NCBI GenBank assembly: GCA_035548125.1
Contig: DASZTV010000063.1
Coordinates: 24,585-88,584, forward strand
Reading direction: 5' to 3'
Length of the DNA: 64,000 bases
Source of the DNA: DASZTV01 sp035548125
GTDB lineage: Bacteria > Actinomycetota > Actinomycetes > JAFAQI01
The notes below the pieces were generated by a model. The model saw only the letters and a list, made by a program, of their open reading frames with translations, made no database searches and was not told the DNA's origin. The first letter of the stretch is position 1. Each line of letters begins with the position of its first letter. This document shows positions 1-6,316 of the stretch, piece after piece. The position numbers and the translations under genes are program-made.

Positions 1-202
1 GCACCACGTCGATGTCGTTGGGCAGGCTCGCCGCAACCCGACCGCCGGGACGCAGCCCGAGCTCCCACAGCGCCGCCGCGGTGCGGTCGGCCTGCGCATC
101 GAGCTCGGCATAGCTCAGGCGGGCGGAGCGGGCGACCACTGCGGTCGCGTCGGGACGATCACGAAGCGCCGGGTCCAGGACGCCTGGGATGCCGGACCTC
201 AT
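1..202 (-). CDS. Acyl-CoA synthetase (AMP-binding), N-terminal fragment
   Basis: Only the first 67 residues lie in the window; the gene continues past base 1. The ATG at 202 overlaps the stop of the upstream acyl-CoA dehydrogenase (ATGA), so the two are translationally coupled. The fragment resembles the start of an adenylate-forming ligase: a segment reading LSYAELDAQADRTAAAL is the usual first conserved helix, followed by GGRVAASLPNDID, the beginning of the nucleotide-binding subdomain. A FadD-like role, converting an acid to its CoA ester for the two dehydrogenases upstream, is inferred from position. The P-loop and catalytic lysine are outside the window, so substrate class and intactness cannot be judged. 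Confidence 0.8.
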   Translation of the reverse strand, partial: MRSGIPGVLDPALRDRPDATAVVARSARLSYAELDAQADRTAAALWELGLRPGGRVAASLPNDIDVV

Positions 203-1137
203 GAGGCCGGCGTCGTCGAGAACAAGGTCTCGAGCTCGCCGTTGCGGACCGCCGGCACCAGGCGCAACGCGAGGCTTTCGGAGGCGTACGGCGCGCGCAG
301 TGCCGGCTGCAGGTGCCGGTCGATGACGGACACGTCGTGCTCGTCGCAGAAACCGATTGCGCCGAGCATCTGGTGACAGGTGCGCAGCACGGCGCGCGCG
401 GTGTCGACCGCGTGCAGCCGCAGCGCAATCGCGTCCGCCTGACACTTCGCGGGTTCTGCGACGGCGAGCCGCCACGATGTGTAGCGCGCGAGCTCGTCGA
501 GGCCGGTGAGGGCGACGCTGGCGTCCGCGATCCCGAACCGCACGACCTGGAACTGCGCGAGCGTCTGCCCGAACTGCTTGCGCGCCTTCACGTGCTCGAC
601 GACCTGGCCCAGCGCGGCCTGCAGCCCCCCGATGATCCGCCACGCCCCCAGCACGAGGTGCCGCGAGATGTCGTCGCCGGAGACGCGCTCCACTGGCTCG
701 CCGAGCCGAGCGGGGACGAGAAACGGCCCGAGCTTGGCGCGGGCGGGAGCGGGTCCGGGCGACAGCCGCCAGGCCGTCCCGTCGAAGTCGGCGCCGACCC
801 ATTCACCTCCCAGGTCGCCGTGGTCGACCCGGGGAACGGCCGGGTCGATCAGCGCGAGGCGGCGGTCGCTGGTCCCCAGCAGTTCGTCCACCACCGGAAG
901 CGGCAGGCACAGCGCGCCCGCCGCGCGGCACAGCTCGGCCGCTGCGAGGAACTGATCAAGGTCCGACCGCACATCGAGCTCGAACGCCGCGAGGTCGTCG
1001 AGCGCGGCACGGGCCTGGTCGCGAAGCGACCGGTCTGCCTCGGCCCGCAGTCCGAAGTCGACCCCGCCGAGCCGTTCCAGGCGGCCGCGCACGGCGTCGC
1101 CGTAGGCGACCGCGTCCTCAGGGAGAGCGGTCCTCAT
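199..1137 (-). CDS. Acyl-CoA dehydrogenase family protein, short subunit (FadE-like)
   Basis: The protein has 312 residues, shorter than the usual 380. The start is the ATG at 1137, which overlaps the stop of the larger dehydrogenase (ATGA); the longer upstream frame is arginine-rich shadow. The C-terminal half carries acyl-CoA dehydrogenase landmarks: KARKQFGQTLAQFQVV, the flavin-contacting segment, and HQMLGAIGFCDEHDV, the helical-domain motif. The N-terminal half is degenerate. The catalytic YEGT-type glutamate is not seen; the equivalent stretch reads PYASESLALR. Small dehydrogenases encoded next to a larger partner are typical of alpha2beta2 heterotetramers in actinobacterial steroid side-chain breakdown (FadE26/27, FadE28/29 type). 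I infer it works with the 1134-2285 product. Confidence 0.85.
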   Translation of the reverse strand: MRTALPEDAVAYGDAVRGRLERLGGVDFGLRAEADRSLRDQARAALDDLAAFELDVRSDLDQFLAAAELCRAAGALCLPLPVVDELLGTSDRRLALIDPAVPRVDHGDLGGEWVGADFDGTAWRLSPGPAPARAKLGPFLVPARLGEPVERVSGDDISRHLVLGAWRIIGGLQAALGQVVEHVKARKQFGQTLAQFQVVRFGIADASVALTGLDELARYTSWRLAVAEPAKCQADAIALRLHAVDTARAVLRTCHQMLGAIGFCDEHDVSVIDRHLQPALRAPYASESLALRLVPAVRNGELETLFSTTPAS

Positions 1138-2285
1138 CGCGACGACCCGAGAACGGATCGCGAGACCAGCATGCGCTGCACCTCGATGGTGCCGGAGGCG
1201 ACGGTCGCGGCCTGCGCGTAGCGCCAGTGGTCGTCCACCGCGCCGTGGAGCACCGCGTCGGAACCGGCGTCGAGGGCACCGGCTCCCGCGGCGTCGATCA
1301 GCACCTCGGCGACGTTCTGATCGCACGTGGTGGTGACGATGCGCGCCACTGCCGCAGCCGCCGGATCGATGCCGGCCGTGTCGCCCACCGCGCGGTACGC
1401 GAGCAGCCGAGCCACTCGCAGGTCGACGAGTGCCCGGACCCAGCGCGCATGCAGCGCGGGTGCGAGCGACTCCCAGCGACCGTCGTCGTCGAGGACCTCC
1501 ATCAGCCGCTGCATCAGCGATTCGCACCTGGCGTAGCGCGCGATGCCGACCCGTTCGTAGGCGAGCGCGTCCCGCATCACCTTCCAGCCCGCACCGACCT
1601 CGCCGAGCACGTCGTCGCGCCCGACCCGCAACCCGTCGATGAACACCTCGTTGAGGTGGTGCGGCCCCAGCATCGAGGGGATCGGACGCACCTCGATGCC
1701 GTCGCGGTCCATGGGGACCAGGAAGAGCGTGATCCGCGAGTCACTCGGTGCCTCCGGGTCGGTGCAGGTCGCAAGCACGCACCACTGCGCCATGAGCGCG
1801 TACGACGTCCACACCTTCTGCCCGGTGACCACCCAGCCGTCGCCGTCGGGCACCGCGCGAGTCCGCAACGACGCGAGGTCACTGCCCGCCTCGGGCTCGG
1901 AGAAGCCCTGGCACCAGATGACCTCACCGGCGGCGATCGGCGGGAGGTGCTGAGCGCGCTGCGCGTCCGTGCCGTGGCGCATCAGCGCCGGACCGACCCA
2001 GTTGACGCCCATGTACTGCGGGCCGCGCGGCTCGTGCGCGGCCCACATCTCCTCGCGCACGATCGTCTGGTCCCAGACCGAGCCGCCTCCCCCGCCGTAC
2101 TCCTCGGGCCAGGCCAGACACAGCAGCCCCCGCTCCGCGAGCAGACGGCAGAAGGCGTTGCACAGGTCGAGATCCGCAGGGTCGTCCGTGCAGGCGCCGA
2201 GAAAAGTCTCCGGCATGTGCCCGTGGATCAGCTCACGCAGACGCTTCCGCAGGGCGGCAGCGTCAGCGCCGAGGTCATAGTCCAC
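1134..2285 (-). CDS. Acyl-CoA dehydrogenase (FadE-like), large subunit
   Basis: This 383-residue protein has normal family length. It would oxidise an acyl-CoA to the 2,3-enoyl-CoA using FAD. Visible motifs are LAWPEEYGGGGG near residue 58, FSEPEAGSDLASLRT near 150 (substrate and FAD binding), TGQKVWTSYA near 175, and the C-terminal ASGTIEVQRMLVSRSVLG. In the last motif the usual YEGT glutamate is replaced by serine (ASGT), so the base must lie elsewhere or in the partner subunit, as described for heteromeric FadE pairs. It is the first gene of a leftward operon (dehydrogenase, dehydrogenase, ligase). A -10-like box and a palindrome lie just upstream. Confidence 0.9.
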   Translation of the reverse strand: MDYDLGADAAALRKRLRELIHGHMPETFLGACTDDPADLDLCNAFCRLLAERGLLCLAWPEEYGGGGGSVWDQTIVREEMWAAHEPRGPQYMGVNWVGPALMRHGTDAQRAQHLPPIAAGEVIWCQGFSEPEAGSDLASLRTRAVPDGDGWVVTGQKVWTSYALMAQWCVLATCTDPEAPSDSRITLFLVPMDRDGIEVRPIPSMLGPHHLNEVFIDGLRVGRDDVLGEVGAGWKVMRDALAYERVGIARYARCESLMQRLMEVLDDDGRWESLAPALHARWVRALVDLRVARLLAYRAVGDTAGIDPAAAAVARIVTTTCDQNVAEVLIDAAGAGALDAGSDAVLHGAVDDHWRYAQAATVASGTIEVQRMLVSRSVLGSSR

Positions 2286-2310
2286 GAATCCCGAACCCGT
2301 TCCCTGACGT

Positions 2311-2336
2311 CGGTGTCACTACGACACCGAATCATA
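2311..2336 (-). promoter_or_regulatory. Candidate promoter -10 box with overlapping palindromic operator
   Basis: Read on the minus strand, TATGAT (2336-2331) is followed at once by a perfect 7-base inverted repeat, CGGTGTC-GTAGT-GACACCG (2329-2311). The dehydrogenase start is 26 bases further on. A palindrome over the expected transcription start is the usual place for a TetR/GntR-type repressor site. I see no good -35 box. The same hairpin could instead end transcription of the 2352-3044 gene, but no T-run follows it. The regulator is unknown; two TetR genes occur near 33.5 kb. Confidence 0.45.
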
Positions 2337-2351
2337 GGAAACAGCTGCGGC

Positions 2352-3044
2352 CTACCCGGCGAAGAACTCCGCTCCTTCGAGGCTGACGAACGCGAAGGTC
2401 GCCCCACCGGTACCGAACGCGACCATGTTGCCGTTGCTGTCGATCTGCACCGCCACCCGCTGCGGGTCGGAGGAGTTGTTCGTCGACGCCACGTTGATCC
2501 AGAGGTGGGCCGAACCGGGACGGAACCCAGTGGGCAACGTCGCGAACGTCCCGCTGGTCTTCGCGCTGCCATCGATCGCGCCGCGGAAATGCACGAAGCC
2601 TTCATGGTCGATCGCGTACTGCGGTGCCCCGTAGCTGTTCGACGCGTACGTCGTCCACCCGTTGCTGAGCGGCAGCGCAACCCAGTTCAGCGCCGTGAGG
2701 TGCTGCGCCGTAGTGGCCGTCGTGGCGGTCGACGCACTGTCGGCCGTGGTTGCGGAGCTTGCCGTGTTGGCGCTGTTGGCGGTCTGCGCGGTGGTGGCGC
2801 TGTCCGCGGAGGTCGCGTGGTCGGCACTTGCGGCGCTGGGCACCTGACCGAGGGTGCTCTCCTTCACCTGCGCACCGGTGATCGTGTTGTTGTGCAGCCG
2901 GTTGCCGGACAGCGTGTGCTTCTTGATTAGCTTGTTGCCGTTCTGCGCGGTGACGGCGACGGCGGTCCCGCTGAGAGCGACGACGAGCGCGCCGACGGCG
3001 AGCGTGGTGGTGGCAGTCGGACGGGCGATGGAGCTGAGCTTCAT
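2352..3044 (-). CDS. Secreted protein with Ala/Thr/Ser/Asn low-complexity spacer
   Basis: The protein has 230 residues. The ATG at 3044 is preceded by a strong ribosome site (GGGAGG, 6-base spacing). Residues 1-33 form a signal peptide or membrane anchor ending in ALSGTAVAVTAQ. Residues 36-70 read GNKLIKKHTLSGNRLHNNTI and onward, a short conserved module found in many actinobacterial exported proteins of unknown role. Residues 71-115 are a repetitive run of A, T, S, N and D with a roughly three-residue rhythm, suggesting an extended or fibre-like stalk. Residues 118-230 form a globular C-terminal domain rich in beta-type sequence (GFVHFRGAI, FATLPTGFRP), similar to heads of phage-tail-like or adhesin proteins. 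No enzyme motif is visible. Surface attachment is an inference. Confidence 0.75.
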   Translation of the reverse strand: MKLSSIARPTATTTLAVGALVVALSGTAVAVTAQNGNKLIKKHTLSGNRLHNNTITGAQVKESTLGQVPSAASADHATSADSATTAQTANSANTASSATTADSASTATTATTAQHLTALNWVALPLSNGWTTYASNSYGAPQYAIDHEGFVHFRGAIDGSAKTSGTFATLPTGFRPGSAHLWINVASTNNSSDPQRVAVQIDSNGNMVAFGTGGATFAFVSLEGAEFFAG

Positions 3045-3113
3045 TGGGCCTCCCTTGGCGCAGACTTCGAGAGCAAGCGGAGCAGCGTCGGGTCACCCTC
3101 CCCCGCGGTGATC

Positions 3114-3148
3114 TTGAGGGCAACATTTGTGATCACTAACGAATGTTG
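3114..3148. promoter_or_regulatory. AT-rich nested palindrome between divergent genes, candidate promoter/operator
   Basis: The 155-base gap between the divergent genes starting at 3044 (minus) and 3200 (plus) holds an AT-rich patch. CAACATT (3121-3127) and AATGTTG (3142-3148) form a perfect 7-base inverted repeat, and the perfect 8-base palindrome GTGATCAC (3129-3136) lies between the arms. On the plus strand TTGAGG (3114-3119), a 17-base spacer and TAACGA (3137-3142) resemble a sigma-70 promoter for the HD-domain gene, with the palindrome covering spacer and -10 box. This layout fits repressor control, possibly of both genes. Confidence 0.45.
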
Positions 3149-3199
3149 TCCGGGCCCGCGCAGTAGCGACGTTCGAAGCTTCGTAAGAGGATGCGAGCC

Positions 3200-3784
3200 A
3201 TGACGACGGTGAGCGACCGCGCAAGCTTCCACGACATGGCACAGAGCACGCAGCAGGACTGGCAGATCATCGCCTCCCACCAGGCGTCGTACATGGTCGA
3301 TCTGCCGAGCCGGGTGCTCGACCATTTGCGGTTGCTCGACGGCGACTTCTGCGGCTTCGCCGTCGACCGGCTCACCCACTCGCTACAGACCGCCGCCCGC
3401 GCGGAGCGCGACGGCCGCGACGACCGTTACATCCTGTGCGCGCTGCTGCACGACATCGGCGACACCCTCGGGTCGTTCAACCACGCGGACATCGCGGCCG
3501 CGATCATCAAGCCGTTCGTGGCCCCGGAGCTGCACTGGATGGTCGAGCATCACGCGGAGTTCCAGGGCTACTACTTCTTCCACCATCTCGGCCTCGACCG
3601 GGACATGCGCGAGAAGTACCGCGGCATGCGGGAGTTCGACCTCACCGAAGAGTTCTGCGCGGAGTACGACTCCCCCGCTTTCGACCCGTCGTACGACACT
3701 CCGCCGCTCGAGCACTACGAGCCGCTCGTCCGCGAGCTGATGGTCAACCCGATCCGCTCGATCTACATCCCGAACGAGGACTAG
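3200..3784 (+). CDS. HD-domain protein, PhnZ/MIOX-like putative diiron oxygenase
   Basis: The protein has 194 residues from the ATG at 3200, which sits 9 bases after AAGAGG; the earlier ATG at 3191 touches that site and is less likely. It carries the HD metal set: THSLQTA, LLHDIGD (the HD pair), NHADIAA and VEHHAEFQGYYFFHH, then a late aspartate in EYDSPAFDP and a C-terminal LEHYEPLVREL. From family knowledge, the order His, His-Asp, His, His, Asp and the end LEHYxPLxxxL match PhnZ and related mixed-valent diiron oxygenases better than HD phosphohydrolases. Such enzymes cleave C-P or C-C bonds with oxygen. No phosphonate gene lies nearby, so the substrate is open. It is transcribed alone and ends in a hairpin shared with the convergent VOC gene. 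Confidence 0.75.
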   Translation: MTTVSDRASFHDMAQSTQQDWQIIASHQASYMVDLPSRVLDHLRLLDGDFCGFAVDRLTHSLQTAARAERDGRDDRYILCALLHDIGDTLGSFNHADIAAAIIKPFVAPELHWMVEHHAEFQGYYFFHHLGLDRDMREKYRGMREFDLTEEFCAEYDSPAFDPSYDTPPLEHYEPLVRELMVNPIRSIYIPNED

Positions 3785-3824
3785 GTCCGCCGCGCTGTCG
3801 CGGCTTGAAGCCGCCTAGACCTAG
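3781..3824. terminator. Bidirectional hairpin between convergent genes
   Basis: The 36-base gap between the convergent genes ending at 3784 and 3821 is a hairpin. CTAGGTC (3781-3787) pairs with GACCTAG (3818-3824), and an inner GCGGC-TTGAA-GCCGC (3800-3814) forms a second stem. Both TAG stop codons lie in the outer arms. No T-run follows, as is common in actinobacteria. Confidence 0.5.
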
Positions 3825-4255
3825 AACGAGACGGGCGCGTCCACCAGCTCGACGACGACACCGTCCGGGTCGACCACGGTCGCGGCGAAAGCCCCTCTCG
3901 GGGTAGGGACCAGGCGCGGTTCGCCGCCGAGGCCAAGCTCTGCAAGCCGCGCCAGGGTCTCCTTCACCGGGACGTGAAACGAGACCAGCGTGAGGCCGCG
4001 CTGCGGCACGCCGGCGCGCGGCTGCTCGGCGGCGGCCTTGCCGTCGTAGAGGTCGAGGAGCTCGAGGCTGCTGGCGTCCGGCGCTGTCGAGTCGCTGAGG
4101 AACACAGTGCGGACTCGTTCCGTGGGCACACCGAGCAGGCCCTGCATGTCCATCTCGAGAGTCACGTCGAACTTCACTGTGAGGCCGATGCCGGCGGTGT
4201 AGAAGCGCAACGACGCGTCGAAGTCCGCCGGGCACAGGCCTACGTGATCCATCAT
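3821..4255 (-). CDS. VOC (glyoxalase/bleomycin-resistance fold) family protein
   Basis: The protein has 144 residues from the ATG at 4255; the next codon is also ATG. It shows the two beta-alpha-beta-beta-beta modules of the vicinal oxygen chelate family. MDHVGLCPADFDASLRFYTA is the typical first module with a metal-ligand histidine. LELLDLYDG (glutamate), LVSFHVP (histidine) and DPDGVVVELVD (glutamate) supply the other ligands, so a metal site looks complete. The gene follows HyuA by 19 bases and ends the HyuB-HyuA-VOC operon. Members include lyases, isomerases, dioxygenases and methylmalonyl-CoA epimerases. Given the HyuAB context an epimerase or lyase in the same pathway is plausible, but the substrate is not readable. 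Confidence 0.8.
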   Translation of the reverse strand: MMDHVGLCPADFDASLRFYTAGIGLTVKFDVTLEMDMQGLLGVPTERVRTVFLSDSTAPDASSLELLDLYDGKAAAEQPRAGVPQRGLTLVSFHVPVKETLARLAELGLGGEPRLVPTPRGAFAATVVDPDGVVVELVDAPVSF

Positions 4256-4274
4256 CGAACGCAGCCCATCTTCA

Positions 4275-6314
4275 TCAGAGATCGATGAGAATGTCGCCCT
4301 GCGGCGTCGCCTGCGCGCGTTCGCCCGGACCGACGATGACCGTGGTGAACGGGCCGGTGATCGCCGCCGGCCCGGCAACGACGGCACCCGGCCGCATCCC
4401 GGCCATGTCGAAGATCGGCACGTCGTCGTGCCACGAGTCACCGATGTACATCCGGCGACGGCCGGCCGGATCGAGCGCGGTCGCGCTTTCCAGCACGAGG
4501 TCCACCGGCTGGGTGACCTCGCCGACCGCAACCAGCCGGACGCCGCGCAGGATCGGGTCCTGGGCCCGCGCCTCGATCAGGCGGGCTTCGGCGTTGCGAC
4601 GGTGGAACTCGTTGACGGCTGCGTCGACGTCTGCCGGGTGCTCGACCGGGATCGAGACGTCGAACGTCTGACCCGGGTAGACGAGCAGCAACGACCACTC
4701 GAGCCTGATCCGCTCGTCGGGAACGTTCGCGACGCGCAGCTCGGACCGCGCGTTGGACTCGAGCTCTGACGCGAGCGCGCCGAGGTGGGTGAGATCGACC
4801 TGCGCGATCGGCGAGATGTAGCCGCGCGAGTCGTCGACGACGTGGTTGGCGGACAGCAGGCCGAGCGCCGAGAAGCCGGCCGCGGCAGCCGGTACGACGC
4901 AGCGGCTCATCCCGAGCGCGCGCGCCTGGACCGTCGCGTGCACCCCACCCATGCCGCCGAACGCGACCAGGTTGAGCTTGCGAGGGTCGGCGCCCGCAAG
5001 CGAGAGCACCCGCCGCACCGCGTCCGTCATGTTGGCGTCGACGATCTTCACGGCGGCCGCGGCGACGTCCTCGACCGACATGCCGACCCGGTCGCCGACG
5101 GCGGCCAAAGCGGTCCGCGCGGCGTCGACGTCGAGCGTCATCCGGCCGTTGGCGAAGCCATCCGGCGACAACCTGCCGAGCACCAGGTCCGCGTCGGTGA
5201 CGGTCGGCTCGGTACCCCCGCGGCCGTAGCAGACCGGGCCCGGCTGGCTCTGCGCGGACTGCGGGCCGACATGCAGCACGCCGCCCTCTTCCCAGACGAT
5301 CGAGCCGCCGCCGGCACCGACCGACGGGATGTCGACCATCGGGATACCGATGCAGTAGCGATGGAACCAGTTCCAGTCCATCTTGATCTCGGGGCGACCG
5401 TCGCGGATCAGGCAGACGTCGTAGCTCGTGCCACCCATGTCCACGCTGACGACGTCGCCGAGGCCGGCTGTTCCGGCGACCTTGGCCGATGCCGTGACGC
5501 CGCCGGTCGGGCCGGACCCGATCGTGGCGACGGCACGTCGCGCGGCCGCGTCGGCGGTGGCGACGCCGCCGGACGACGTCGCGACGAGCAGCTCGTGCGC
5601 GTAGCCGGCCTCGGACAGCCGCTGGGTCAGCCGACCGAGATAGCGCGCGATGGGCGGGCCGACGTAGGCGTTGACCAGCGTCGTCGATGTGCGCTCGAAC
5701 TCCGGTGGCTTGGGCAGCACCTCGTGCGACAGCGAGACCATCTCGACGTCCGGGTACTCGTCGAGCACGATCTCCCGGGCTCGCAGCTCGTGGGCGTGGT
5801 TGAGATAGGAGTGCAGGAAGCTGATCGCGATCGAGGTCACCCCGAAGGCGCGCAGCCGAGCGGTCGCCTTGCGTACCCCTTCCTCGTCCAGCGGCGTCTC
5901 CACCTCACCCTCAGCCGTCATCCGCTCGTCGACCTCGAGCCGGACCCGGCGACGGGCGATCGGGTAGGGCGCGGGGAGCGACGGGTCCCAGATGTCTTCC
6001 TTGTAGCAGCGCCGGAACTCGATCTCGTCGCGGAATCCCGCGGTGACGATCAGCCCGGTGGGCGCACCGCTCATCTGGATCATCGTGTTGTCACCGGTGG
6101 TCGTGCCGTGCACGATCGTGTCGGTCTGCCCGAGCAGCGCGTCGAGGCTGAGCCCTTCCGCCGCCGCGGCCTGGGTCAGCGCGCTGATGACGCCGTCGCT
6201 CTGGTCACCCGGCGTCGTGGGCGCCTTCTCCAGCAGGAGGCTGCCGTCGGGACGCATCACGACGCAGTCGGTGAAGGTGCCGCCGACGTCGACGCCGATC
6301 CGATAACCGGCCAC
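4275..6314 (-). CDS. hyuA: Hydantoinase/oxoprolinase family, subunit A
   Basis: The protein has 679 residues and a GTG start at 6314, two bases after the hyuB stop. It begins with the ATPase-fold phosphate loop IGVDVGGTFTD and has DTIVHGTTTGDN and SGPTGGVTASAK, the nucleotide-binding signatures of N-methylhydantoinase A, 5-oxoprolinase and acetone/acetophenone carboxylase beta subunits. Length is normal. These enzymes use ATP to phosphorylate a carbonyl, enolate or bicarbonate before amide hydrolysis or carboxylation, with HyuB as partner. No small gamma subunit of an acetone carboxylase is encoded here, so a two-subunit hydantoinase or acetophenone-carboxylase-like complex is more likely. 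The island lacks other amide-metabolism genes except the amidohydrolase at 24082. Confidence 0.9.
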   Translation of the reverse strand: MAGYRIGVDVGGTFTDCVVMRPDGSLLLEKAPTTPGDQSDGVISALTQAAAAEGLSLDALLGQTDTIVHGTTTGDNTMIQMSGAPTGLIVTAGFRDEIEFRRCYKEDIWDPSLPAPYPIARRRVRLEVDERMTAEGEVETPLDEEGVRKATARLRAFGVTSIAISFLHSYLNHAHELRAREIVLDEYPDVEMVSLSHEVLPKPPEFERTSTTLVNAYVGPPIARYLGRLTQRLSEAGYAHELLVATSSGGVATADAAARRAVATIGSGPTGGVTASAKVAGTAGLGDVVSVDMGGTSYDVCLIRDGRPEIKMDWNWFHRYCIGIPMVDIPSVGAGGGSIVWEEGGVLHVGPQSAQSQPGPVCYGRGGTEPTVTDADLVLGRLSPDGFANGRMTLDVDAARTALAAVGDRVGMSVEDVAAAAVKIVDANMTDAVRRVLSLAGADPRKLNLVAFGGMGGVHATVQARALGMSRCVVPAAAAGFSALGLLSANHVVDDSRGYISPIAQVDLTHLGALASELESNARSELRVANVPDERIRLEWSLLLVYPGQTFDVSIPVEHPADVDAAVNEFHRRNAEARLIEARAQDPILRGVRLVAVGEVTQPVDLVLESATALDPAGRRRMYIGDSWHDDVPIFDMAGMRPGAVVAGPAAITGPFTTVIVGPGERAQATPQGDILIDL

Positions 6315-6316
6315 GG

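Noticed and set aside
1227..2930. 567-residue plus-strand open frame opposite the FadE gene
   Set aside because: It is an Arg/His/Asp-rich shadow of the codon pattern of the real minus-strand genes, spans their boundary, and has no domain motif.
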